Origin: Chitinophaga sp. S165
GTDB lineage: Bacteria; Bacteroidota; Bacteroidia; Chitinophagales; Chitinophagaceae
Assembly: GCF_003182155.1 (NCBI RefSeq)
Contig: NZ_QGTG01000009.1
Location: forward strand, 124,001 to 188,000
Reading direction: 5' to 3'
Length of the DNA: 64,000 bases
Below the pieces are notes generated by a model. It saw only the letters and a program-made list of their open reading frames with translations. It had not been told where the DNA came from and made no database searches. Shown one piece after another: positions 54,901 through 62,846 of this stretch; within the stretch, counting starts at the first letter, position 1; each line of letters begins with the position of its first letter. The position numbers and the translations under genes were made by a program.

Positions 54901-55522
54901 GGCTGGAATTGATCATACTACTGGGGATCCTTTGGGTTATCTGAATGGTAAATCAACGAACGATTATGCGTCCATCTTTAATTCCAGTCACCTTGATAGT
55001 TTGTTATACAGTGGGCCTGCCCGGCCAAGATACTTTGGTTATCTAAGGAATACAATTAGTTTCAAAAATATCTCCATTTCATGTAACCTGGTTTATAAGC
55101 TGAAGTACTATTTCAGGAAAAGCGGTGTAATTGATGTTACCAGCGTCGCTTTTAGTGGGTTAGCTTTAGGCGATAAAGCTTACGAAAATAGTTGGAAGGC
55201 ACCTGGAGATGAAGAAAAAACAACTATTCCACTTATGCAATATCCTCCGTTCAATGCCAATAGGTCGACTTTCTACCAATATTCCTCCATTCTCGTAGAG
55301 AAGGCAGACAATATACGTCTGCAAGATATCACACTAAGTTATCAAATAGTCAAGAGCGAGAGTAGGTGGCTTCCATTTGACCATGTTCAAATTTATTCCA
55401 ATATCAGCAATGTTGCGATCATTTGGCGTGCTAACAAAGAAGGTCTTGATCCTGATCTATTTCAAGGCGTCGGCATACCAGCGGCCAGAACCATTTCGGT
55501 TGGATTGAGAATTAAAATATAA
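51974..55522 (+). CDS. SusC-like TonB-dependent transporter with STN domain
   Basis: 1182 residues. Signal peptide (MKLFFILLIAFLQVNALAL, internal Met at 52037), STN domain (ASFDDVLAEISRQSGLHFM), CarboxypepD_reg (DVLGQIQDEKNSPVPGASVF), then plug (HNTLFANDQPLIVVDNFAYD, IESITVLKDAAAASIWGVRS) and barrel ending VGLRIKI. ATG 51974 was chosen as the longest reasonable start before the signal. The early part is noticeably richer in GC than the barrel, suggesting recombination between a conserved N-terminus and an exchanged barrel. Ligand unknown; the neighbouring operon points to a modified peptide. Confidence 0.92.
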   Translation: MQINQPVQNSFALCETPKRLAMKLFFILLIAFLQVNALALSQGKITLTANNASFDDVLAEISRQSGLHFMFYDKPKEHTRKVTISVRSANLEDVLAECFKNQPLTYTISRETQTILIKTKEPARRPAPGAPLLSAPIDVLGQIQDEKNSPVPGASVFVIGSKKMTTTDESGYFRLQDVDPNVSIRVTSMGFFDTTFQLAGRTAITVQLKKRTLQLAETVIPVSTGFQQIPKERATGSFAFVDNKLFNQRVSPDVIGRLEGNVPGLIFNKNTNSPNQYDISIRGHNTLFANDQPLIVVDNFAYDGDINNINPNDIESITVLKDAAAASIWGVRSGNGVIVITTKKGARNRKLATEFNANVTFQGKPDLYYDPRYLSAGNYIEVEKKLFGSGFYDGTLQDPTAIVSPVVQILNSQRSGDISQSDANAQLAALSKHDVRDELLKHFYQRSVNQQYAINMSGGGMNDDFIVSFGYDRSLPSIKRNKNSRITINSAYNYSPVKNLTLSVGLNFIQTQSKTSGVLGELQPLYPYGRFTDANGNPVATLKDRSNHYKDSMQRMGFLNWRYNPLAELELSDNTNKGVDNRLNLGLSYNLFPGLSIEAKYQYERLNYTNENYFSDSTYYTRNLINQYTQISQDGELSYPIPLAGILQYSKSGIYSHQGRLQMNFNHTWKNKYDANIIAGSEIRHSVAESQGGIAYGFDKKTRNSVGIIDFQNFFPINPYGSGQIPNGVGFNRGTDRFVSYYANGTFSYKSLYAISISGRIDRSNLFGVNTNQKAVPLYSVGASWDISREKFYRFYSIPYLRPRVTYGYNANINKSATAVTTISLNTVSPFSGFNYATVENPGNPDLRWEKVKIVNFGVDFACKNDVLSGSLEYFLKRGMNLFGYSPLPPTTGLQSFFGNTANTSGRGADIVLNSRNLYTKNFKWTANFSFSYVYDKVTKYNVKSTVLQYIRNNNPAGTIVPLEGREMYGIYSYPWAGIDHTTGDPLGYLNGKSTNDYASIFNSSHLDSLLYSGPARPRYFGYLRNTISFKNISISCNLVYKLKYYFRKSGVIDVTSVAFSGLALGDKAYENSWKAPGDEEKTTIPLMQYPPFNANRSTFYQYSSILVEKADNIRLQDITLSYQIVKSESRWLPFDHVQIYSNISNVAIIWRANKEGLDPDLFQGVGIPAARTISVGLRIKI

Positions 55523-55554
55523 TTGATCGATAAACGTAGCCTAAACCAATAGAC

Positions 55555-56955
55555 ATGTGTAAACATATAAATAAAAAGTACATAAGCATAGCCCTTTCAT
55601 TGCTGTTGATACTGTTATCTTGCAAAAAGGAAGACGAGTTCCTGGACGCGAAACCACAAGATCGACTCAGCACAATAAGCACGTTGCGAGACTGCGAATA
55701 TCTTCTTCAGAATGAACGGGTATTTTCCAGCAATCAACCTTATATAGGAAAAGCTTCCACAGATGATTATTACTGCCGTGCTAATGATTGGCAAACAATG
55801 GAGCCATTTGATCAAAATATATATACATGGTCCAAAAGGATTTATGCTCCTGGAGAAAATGATCCGAATTGGTCTTTTGCATATAGACGCATATTTTACG
55901 CGAATACCATTCTAGATGCGATCAACTCAATACCTATAGGTTCAAATGATATACAAAGAGTGAATAGAATTAAAGCGTCCGCTAAATTCTACAGATCTTA
56001 CGCATTTAACAGTTTAATGCAGATATATACTCTTCCATATGATTCCGCCTCAGCTTCAGTTGCCCTTGGAATTCCAATGAAATTGACATCTAACTTAAAT
56101 GAAAATTTTCAAAGGTCATCGCAACAAGAATGCTACCGCCAGATAATATCCGATGTCTTATCGAATATTATGTACTTGCCCAGGAAACCAGAATATATGA
56201 CTCTTCCCAGCCAAGGAGCTGCATATGGCTTTTTGGCCAGAGTGAGTTTGATACTGGGTAAATACATTGATGCGAGATTATATGCCAATTCTGCTTTGTC
56301 CATCACCGATACTTTATTTGATTACAATTTCGCCGAACCAGGGGAAGTTTTCTTTTATTTTATGAGTTCAGGTCAATACCCATTGCCGGAAGATATTTTT
56401 CATACAACCTTTTTGAATGATGGAGCAAGTGCATCGCTATTAAGAACCATTGTTGACACAACACTTTACAATTCTTATGAAGATAATGATCTGCGAAAAA
56501 GTTTATTTTTTATGGAGTTTTTAGGACAAATTAGATTCAGAGGATCATATGAATTTAAATTGCCGCTGGTCCAATTTGAAGGGATTGCAACCGACGAAAT
56601 GTATTTAATAAGAGCCGAGTGTTCGGCTAGAATGGGCGATGTGGACAGTGCAATGAATGACTTAAATAGACTATTATCTAAGCGATATAAAAAGGGTACA
56701 TACGTTAATCAAGTAACCACTGATGCTGAACATGCACTACGGCTAATTTTGAATGAAAGGCGTAAAGAAATGCCTTTTAGAGGTACAAGGTGGACGGATT
56801 TAAGGCGATTAAATAAAGAAGCAAGATTTGCTACCACACTTTACAGAAATATAGATGGTGTTGAATATACACTTCCTCCTAACGACTTTCGTTATGCAAT
56901 GCCGATTCCAGATAATGAAATTCAATTGACAGGCATTGAACAAAATAAAAGATAA
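55555..56955 (+). CDS. SusD/RagB-like surface lipoprotein
   Basis: 466 residues. Lipobox ILLSCKKED. SusD segments: IKASAKFYRSYAFNSLMQIY, and LRLILNERRKEMPFRGTRWTDLRRLN near the end. It starts 32 bp after the SusC gene and is followed 3 bp later by the thioredoxin-like gene, so SusC, SusD and the thioredoxin form one unit. AT-rich codon use. Confidence 0.92.
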   Translation: MCKHINKKYISIALSLLLILLSCKKEDEFLDAKPQDRLSTISTLRDCEYLLQNERVFSSNQPYIGKASTDDYYCRANDWQTMEPFDQNIYTWSKRIYAPGENDPNWSFAYRRIFYANTILDAINSIPIGSNDIQRVNRIKASAKFYRSYAFNSLMQIYTLPYDSASASVALGIPMKLTSNLNENFQRSSQQECYRQIISDVLSNIMYLPRKPEYMTLPSQGAAYGFLARVSLILGKYIDARLYANSALSITDTLFDYNFAEPGEVFFYFMSSGQYPLPEDIFHTTFLNDGASASLLRTIVDTTLYNSYEDNDLRKSLFFMEFLGQIRFRGSYEFKLPLVQFEGIATDEMYLIRAECSARMGDVDSAMNDLNRLLSKRYKKGTYVNQVTTDAEHALRLILNERRKEMPFRGTRWTDLRRLNKEARFATTLYRNIDGVEYTLPPNDFRYAMPIPDNEIQLTGIEQNKR

Positions 56956-56958
56956 ACG

Positions 56959-58449
56959 ATGAAATGTATTATAAATAATAAATTCGCTAGTAGAATTTGG
57001 ATTAAGTTTATTAGTCCAGGGATCTTTCTTTTGATCGGCTTTTTTCCAAGTATAAAGTCCATTAACCGTAGTGACAAAGATGTTAATTTTGTCATTAAGG
57101 CAAATGATTTAAATAGTAACTCATACGCACAGCTATTTATTAAAGAATCTGCCTTCATTGACAAAGTAAAAAAAGGTGATAATAGTCAATTAATGCTTAT
57201 TGAAAATGCGAAGATTTCTAAACGTAATCTTTTTGAAGTAAAGTTTTCACATTTTACTATTGATGGGCCAAAGTATGCGGAGATCGATTGTCAAATTGCA
57301 CCGAATATTTCGTTTAGTCATAAGTTTATAGTGGAGCCAGGCGATTCCATTACGTTTAGGTTTGCCAATGGAAAGCTAGGTTTCAGCGGCAGAAATGTTT
57401 CTAAATATAATTGTCAACAGGAGATTGATGAAGTTTTAACTAATTGCTCACAACAAGGATCAAAGTCTGATATTGAATATCTGATGTGCCTGGACTCCAG
57501 TGCGTTGGAAAGTATAAGTATATTGGGAAAATACAAGCACAAAGTTCATAAGAATGTGTATCTTTTGATGAAGATGAATATAATTCAAAATTATGAATAC
57601 CTGAAAAATGGAGTTCGCATTCATTTAAATGGGCATGATAGTTTACAGTTTGTTTATGCTAATCCTATCTGGAATGATCAGGTGATCGATTCGTTTTCAT
57701 CTACCATCATCTCCAATGCCTCACGTAGATATTCCGATTTCATGGTCGAACAGTATGAATTTGATAATTCCATATTGCCAAAACAAAAATTTAATTTAAC
57801 TAATTGTTATCAATATTTAGCCAAGAACTTAAATGGCATGTCAAGGGAATTGGCTTTGATGAATTTAATTCGGCGACATAGTTTGGATTCTGAAGATAAG
57901 TTACATATTCAAGCTGTTTTTGATGACGCTGTAAGAAAAAATTACATAACTACCGATTCAATACGGCATGTAATTTCTGACTATGTTAATAATTTGACTT
58001 CTGGGAAAGAGGCTTTTAATTTTGTATTACCGAATGCAGAGGGAAAAACTGTGCGACTATCAGATTATTATGGCAAACTAGTCTTGCTGGATTTTTATTC
58101 TCATTCATGCGGTGCATGTCGAATGGTTCATCCAATTATTGAGAAAGTAAGAAAGCAATACAGTGGCGGGAAGCTAGTAGTCGTCAGCATATTTGTTCCA
58201 GGCGGAAGTCAAGATACTACAATATGGGAGAGGTTGGTTCGAGATCAGACATACTCATCCATCAATGATATTAACCTTATAGATATGCCTGCTAACACAA
58301 AATTAGACAAGGCATCAAGCAGGTATAAAGTTTATCGATTTCCAACATTGATTTTTATTTCAAAGAATGGAACGCTTATCGGTAGCCCATTCTCGCCACT
58401 TTTGGATAATGGTGCTGATTTAAATAATATAATTCAAGATAATCTTTAG
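56959..58449 (+). CDS. TlpA-like thioredoxin-fold protein with long N-terminal domain
   Basis: 496 residues. A membrane anchor or signal at 15-32 is followed by about 330 residues of beta-rich then helical, unassigned sequence, then a C-terminal thioredoxin fold. The last part has FNFVLPNAEGKTVRLSDYYG, the redox motif HSCGAC in FYSHSCGACRMVHP, and cis-Pro in YRFPTLIF. It acts as a periplasmic thiol-disulfide reductase or isomerase. Its place directly behind SusD and opposite the small Cys peptides suggests redox handling of those peptides after export (inference). Confidence 0.85.
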   Translation: MKCIINNKFASRIWIKFISPGIFLLIGFFPSIKSINRSDKDVNFVIKANDLNSNSYAQLFIKESAFIDKVKKGDNSQLMLIENAKISKRNLFEVKFSHFTIDGPKYAEIDCQIAPNISFSHKFIVEPGDSITFRFANGKLGFSGRNVSKYNCQQEIDEVLTNCSQQGSKSDIEYLMCLDSSALESISILGKYKHKVHKNVYLLMKMNIIQNYEYLKNGVRIHLNGHDSLQFVYANPIWNDQVIDSFSSTIISNASRRYSDFMVEQYEFDNSILPKQKFNLTNCYQYLAKNLNGMSRELALMNLIRRHSLDSEDKLHIQAVFDDAVRKNYITTDSIRHVISDYVNNLTSGKEAFNFVLPNAEGKTVRLSDYYGKLVLLDFYSHSCGACRMVHPIIEKVRKQYSGGKLVVVSIFVPGGSQDTTIWERLVRDQTYSSINDINLIDMPANTKLDKASSRYKVYRFPTLIFISKNGTLIGSPFSPLLDNGADLNNIIQDNL

Positions 58450-58519
58450 CTGAGTTTTAAAGGTGTAATTGGAGTTTCAGGTAAGGTTCAAGCGTTATTT
58501 TTGTTCAAAAAATTAAATG

Positions 58520-58543
58520 GGGTAGCCGAAAGTTCGGCTACCC
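58520..58543. terminator. Terminator hairpin between convergent operons
   Basis: GGGTAGCCGAA and TTCGGCTACCC form a perfect 11-bp stem with a 2-nt loop. Flanked by A-rich and T-rich bases; it can serve both strands. Confidence 0.8.
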
Positions 58544-58557
58544 GGTTATTTAAATCA

Positions 58558-58908
58558 TTATTTCCAAACTGTTTGGTTACTGATAAGATTGACGTATGGA
58601 TGGCCGGTTGTATTTTCAACCGGGAACGTGCTTGTGTAGTTTGGACTTAAAGTATTGTCATTAAGCCTCGCAAGAGACAACGTAGTTGTGAATGTGCAGG
58701 CTTCAGTTGTCGGCACGACGGCTTGACAAGATTTCCCCTGTGCGACAATCGGAGCCACTTGCGTGAAGTAGCTGTAAGTACCGTTTGCATCTTTCGCGGC
58801 ATAAACTGTAATTGTTGTGAATCTATGCTTAGGCATAAACCCTGAAGAAGCTATGCCAACACCTGCAAGGGAAGCGATTGCCATAATACCTAATTGTAAT
58901 TTTTTCAT
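58558..58908 (-). CDS. Small exported two-cysteine peptide, paralogue B
   Basis: 116 residues with a signal peptide (MKKLQLGIMAIASLAGVGIA). The mature part has two Cys (GKSCQAV and EACTFTTT). It is closely similar over its length to the peptide at 59321-59674: both share ITVYA, YSYFTQV or YSYYTQV, CTFTTTLSL, RLND and GHPYVN. From memory it resembles the DUF6520-like small proteins of this phylum found near MauE. Last gene of the operon with the synthetase and glycosyltransferase; the gap to paralogue A is 412 bp. Candidate substrate or product of the modification enzymes. Confidence 0.65.
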   Translation of the reverse strand: MKKLQLGIMAIASLAGVGIASSGFMPKHRFTTITVYAAKDANGTYSYFTQVAPIVAQGKSCQAVVPTTEACTFTTTLSLARLNDNTLSPNYTSTFPVENTTGHPYVNLISNQTVWK

Positions 58909-59320
58909 AAACCCTAAATTAAATGATTAACGATGGTCGAATTTTGACAGGATTCGACATTTAACCTGATTTCAAGCGCTAGAAATATTTTAAAATATGT
59001 ATGCATATTTTTAATCGAACCAATACTTAAGGAAAGATGGAGTACCTTGCTAGGGATGTATTTAGTGTTTTTACCTGCTTAAACGATATTTGCGTTCTCT
59101 ATTTATTTTGTGTCATGGGATCAGATCTTCTGATTTGCTGCTCCTGTGTTTCAGTACATCTTCTACGGATTTATTGGCTTTTCAGTTCGGTTAACAAAAA
59201 TATAAACGTGATCGCATGAACAAGGAGCTTCAATTGATCACTCCTTTTTGTTTGATCGAACATTGATCTCATACATGTCGAGCCAAGGGATTAACGTTTG
59301 TACATTCATAAACATTTTAA
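58909..59320. other. Intergenic stretch between the two peptide genes, 412 bp
   Basis: AT-rich, no gene supported; a short plus-strand frame at 59037 is not protein-like. It probably contains a separate promoter for the downstream peptide gene, though no clear box is visible. Confidence 0.45.
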
Positions 59321-59674
59321 CTATTTTTTATAAATTCGATAAGTGCCACTTAGGTAGTTAACATATGGGTGACCAAATATATTTTCAGGGGGAAACCATG
59401 TAGTATAGTTGGGAATTTGCAGTGGATCGTTTAGTCGCGTAAGCGAAAGAGTTGTTGTAAATGTACATGTTTCAGGGAAAGCGCTAAATTTACACGTTGC
59501 ACCCATAAGAATTATTGGAAGCACTTGGGTATAATAACTGTATAATCCATTTGAGTTCTTCAGGGCATAAACTGTGATTGTCGCGAATTTATTCTTTAGA
59601 GTGTATCTTGAACCGGCAATTCCTGCGCCCGTAATGCCGGCGATGGTCATTAACAGTATCGATATTCTTTTCAT
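59321..59674 (-). CDS. Small exported two-cysteine peptide, paralogue A
   Basis: 117 residues, signal peptide (MKRISILLMTIAGITGAGIA). The mature part contains GATCKFS and ETCTFTTT, with Thr/Ser-rich sequence around the second Cys, then a Pro/Tyr-rich tail. It is a paralogue of the peptide at 58558-58908. It lies 111 bp downstream of MauE on the same strand. The Cys, Ser and Thr content near the centre would allow thioether or disulfide formation, but no class III leader motif is present. Confidence 0.65.
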   Translation of the reverse strand: MKRISILLMTIAGITGAGIAGSRYTLKNKFATITVYALKNSNGLYSYYTQVLPIILMGATCKFSAFPETCTFTTTLSLTRLNDPLQIPNYTTWFPPENIFGHPYVNYLSGTYRIYKK

Positions 59675-59785
59675 AATTTACCTATTAAGATTTAAAATGT
59701 ATATGTTTTTTATAGAGTCTTTTTGGTAATCAACATAGTACCCTAACTACTCAACTTTATGACATTAAATGTCGAAATAATTGAT

Positions 59786-60229
59786 CTACTTTTGCATTCT
59801 ATTAATTTTAGACGTTTTAAGTTTTCTTACTGCCAAAATCCATCCTGAAGCTGCGACAGCTAACAAGACAATATTCAACATAAAATGGTTCTCCCAGCTC
59901 ATATTTCTAAATATACCGCCACATATGCAGGGAACAAACTTGAATGCGTGAATTAGCGCAAGCCCGATATATCCAGTGAACAAAGTCATCAGGATTACTG
60001 CACCTGTAAATCCTACTACTCTGGTTTTAGGTATAAATAGTAATATGGACACAAGAATTTCAGAGGATGGAATTAACCAAATTAGTACAGGCTTTGACCA
60101 TTCAGGTAGTGGTTGTCGAGTCATGATCTCACTATAATCATTAAACTTGACCAATTTGTCCGACGCTGTATACAGAAAAGTTAACACGATGACGGCGCCG
60201 AGAATGGTAACTATTAGGTCTTTTTTCAT
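59786..60229 (-). CDS. MauE/DoxX-like membrane protein
   Basis: 147 residues, four hydrophobic segments, with VPCICGGIF in the third loop. This is a counterpart of the protein at 47404-47877: the PCxCGGI motif and the following WxxH (SWENHFMLNI) match. It starts 10 bp after the synthetase gene. A role in disulfide formation of exported peptides is inferred from family and context. Confidence 0.8.
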   Translation of the reverse strand: MKKDLIVTILGAVIVLTFLYTASDKLVKFNDYSEIMTRQPLPEWSKPVLIWLIPSSEILVSILLFIPKTRVVGFTGAVILMTLFTGYIGLALIHAFKFVPCICGGIFRNMSWENHFMLNIVLLAVAASGWILAVRKLKTSKINRMQK

Positions 60230-60239
60230 GATATGTGGT

Positions 60240-62846
60240 TTAGAATATGGGAAAGTTCAATTCATTTGGCTCCAGGTATTTTAATAGATAATGGATTACC
60301 GCACCATTGCCTGACATCAAACCAGCCGAAAAGAGCCCACTTGTGTCAGTTGCCCAGTGCAACCCGCCTGTCGGATCGCGGATTGCTCTATGGAGTATAT
60401 AATTCGTAATCCAGTCAGCTCTTTCCTTCCATTCCTCAATGCCCAGCACCTTATGAGCTTGTAGGTAGACCTCACCCATACCGGTGATCCCGTCAGAAAA
60501 TCCTAAGTGTGGTGAGTTTATTCTATGAGGTATTCGCCTTAATAATTTGTCAATTTGTCTTTGCAACAGCAAATCGCCTGTTATTGCATATCCTTGTATG
60601 AACGGTATGGCTACTCCGGCGGACCCTGACCCACCCCACAATTTAGATGCTTCACCGAATAACTGGCGTTCATGCCTGATCAGATAGTTTAAGCCTTTCA
60701 TTGCGCTGGAGAGTATCAGAGTATGTTGCGAATATTCATATACTTTGAATAAGAAATATATGATCCCTGATATGCCTGTAAAAAATCCGATATCAATGTT
60801 CTTTGAGTTCGTTCCAATACGGGTATAGATCTTCCATGAACCATTTTTGCATTGCTTCTCTATGAGTTCGTCGGTGATCGCATTGAGGATATTGCCCGGC
60901 CAATCTTCTTTTACATATTTGGATATTTCAATTAAGGCTAATCCCAGGCCTGTAGTACCGCTGGATAAACTGTTATTTGCGAATTGTTGTTCGGTAGACT
61001 TGCGAATGGCGCTTAGAATTCCAGGGATAGGGGACGTCCATTCGAGTTTTAACGCTTTTAAAGCCAGTAGTGTAATTCCCTGCTTGCCATGGAACAAGCC
61101 ATCGTTTCCGCTGAAGGCCCCATTGATATAATTGTTAAAGACATGGTTGAAGTTGGCCTCCAAAATCCCTTTACACGGGGTAAGGTCAAATCCAAGGCTT
61201 TTTGCATCCATTAACAAGTAAATAATGCCACCGATGCCGTCGTATAGGTTATCCTTAATGTCTGTTTGGACAACTTCATTGGATAGATTTTTATCTGTGT
61301 TGAAGGATTTTGACACCCATAGGTGCTCTTGATTCAGTAACTTCGGATTAGCCAGGCCCTTGATTGCATCCTGGACAGTTGATCTAATCTGATTTCGATC
61401 TGGCACACCCAACTCAAACAGCTTCGGGTTAAAGTAATTATTAGGCCAGGTGTCTAAAGAAGCAATAATATTGGGTAACGGTGGTCGTTCCTCAGTAGTA
61501 AAAGAAAAACATTGGCTGACCAAATTAGCTTGTTGTGGCCCCATATGGAAGTTGAGCTGGCAGCACAGAGCGTCAACGTCGGACAGGTCAAACACCATTG
61601 GGGATAGTCCGGTCAGACAGCGGATCATTAGCCCTCCAACACCATAAATATCTTGGTGAATGGTAGGGTGCGCGCCGGCTTCTTGTTCAGGTGACATATA
61701 ACCCGGTGTTCCCAGTTCAAATGGAGGACTTGGTTTCCCCGTTTCTCCTTGATATGTTAATTCAAAATCAATACAGGTGATGGCCCCAGAGTTATCAATT
61801 AAAAAATTACGTGGATTGACATCTCTGAATATATACCCATTTGAATGTAACTTAGATAGTTGTGTGAGTATGGATTTTAGGCCGTTTATGAGCCTTTCCC
61901 ATTTGTCTGATGACAAAGCCGCACAATGTCGATTGGCATAGATTTCATCGATAAACTGGCTGAAAGGGATGCCTTTCTTAAAGTCGATTACCAAATACCA
62001 GTTTCCTGCTTCTTCAAATAAGTCTCTAGCGCCCGGGGCGGAGATGATTCGATGTAGCGTATTATGCATCTCAAATTGCCAGCGAAGCCTATCGGTAACA
62101 TCCCGGCCGGCGTAATCATAGGACATGTATCTAATGCCCTCTTTTATAACACAGAACCGTAGCGTTTTTAGATCGAGCACCTTAAGGACCCTTCCTTTTG
62201 CATCATTTTTTAGCGTTTTATCGATAAGATATCTCCTGGCTATAATTTTAGGGGATTTACGCACGACTGGAGGAGTAATGGTACCAAATGGCCAGGCAAG
62301 CTGCCTTTTGACCAGGTTGTTTTGCCCTGTTGTAGTATAATCAGAATTTACTGCGGTATTTTGTTCGTGTTCCGTTATTTCAATGTCTCCGGCGGCAAAA
62401 TTAGCATGCACAACACCTTTCAACTGGAAGGCTGTGGGAATAATTGACCCTTTAACACCCTCGGTAAGCTCACATAATGCCGGCGCAAGGTCGGCTACGC
62501 TTACCGCGTCCGGGTATATGACTACAATTTTACCAATCATCTCATGTCCAAAAAAACCAGCAGACAATGCCCTGACAACAGCAGGTGACTTGGCGACATC
62601 GAAAGACAAATGTCGATCCACCAAGTAAGGAACTATTCGTCTGATTAGTGACTCTACCTCGGTTACCACAACGGATATATAAAAGACCCAGCCATCCTTA
62701 TGCTGCCGCTGATTTACTTTAAGGTACTTCCCATTCTCAACCAATGATACCGGAAACTGCTGTAAAATCTGTCTATATGCAGCAGAGCTATATTCGGATT
62801 CTACTGGTAAAGTACTTTCCATGAAAAGGTCATGTTCGGTTTTCAT
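60240..62846 (-). CDS. Class III lanthionine synthetase-like protein (LanKC-like)
   Basis: 868 residues in three parts. Residues 1-195 resemble the LanKC N-terminal (lyase) region. Residues 200-480 are a protein kinase with YIFRDVNPRN (HRD read as FRD) at 338-347, DFE for DFG at 360 and GYMSPEQ at 382. Residues 530-868 form a LanC-like alpha/alpha barrel with six to seven GxxG elements (GKQGITLL, SGTTGLGL, FTGISGII, SGSAGVAI, DGITGMGE). The zinc Cys/Cys/His of LanC enzymes are absent (WGGSGSAG and FSDGITG), as in class III enzymes. It overlaps the glycosyltransferase by 4 bp and is followed by MauE. Probable role: dehydration and cyclisation of Ser/Thr and Cys in a peptide. Confidence 0.85.
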   Translation of the reverse strand: MKTEHDLFMESTLPVESEYSSAAYRQILQQFPVSLVENGKYLKVNQRQHKDGWVFYISVVVTEVESLIRRIVPYLVDRHLSFDVAKSPAVVRALSAGFFGHEMIGKIVVIYPDAVSVADLAPALCELTEGVKGSIIPTAFQLKGVVHANFAAGDIEITEHEQNTAVNSDYTTTGQNNLVKRQLAWPFGTITPPVVRKSPKIIARRYLIDKTLKNDAKGRVLKVLDLKTLRFCVIKEGIRYMSYDYAGRDVTDRLRWQFEMHNTLHRIISAPGARDLFEEAGNWYLVIDFKKGIPFSQFIDEIYANRHCAALSSDKWERLINGLKSILTQLSKLHSNGYIFRDVNPRNFLIDNSGAITCIDFELTYQGETGKPSPPFELGTPGYMSPEQEAGAHPTIHQDIYGVGGLMIRCLTGLSPMVFDLSDVDALCCQLNFHMGPQQANLVSQCFSFTTEERPPLPNIIASLDTWPNNYFNPKLFELGVPDRNQIRSTVQDAIKGLANPKLLNQEHLWVSKSFNTDKNLSNEVVQTDIKDNLYDGIGGIIYLLMDAKSLGFDLTPCKGILEANFNHVFNNYINGAFSGNDGLFHGKQGITLLALKALKLEWTSPIPGILSAIRKSTEQQFANNSLSSGTTGLGLALIEISKYVKEDWPGNILNAITDELIEKQCKNGSWKIYTRIGTNSKNIDIGFFTGISGIIYFLFKVYEYSQHTLILSSAMKGLNYLIRHERQLFGEASKLWGGSGSAGVAIPFIQGYAITGDLLLQRQIDKLLRRIPHRINSPHLGFSDGITGMGEVYLQAHKVLGIEEWKERADWITNYILHRAIRDPTGGLHWATDTSGLFSAGLMSGNGAVIHYLLKYLEPNELNFPIF

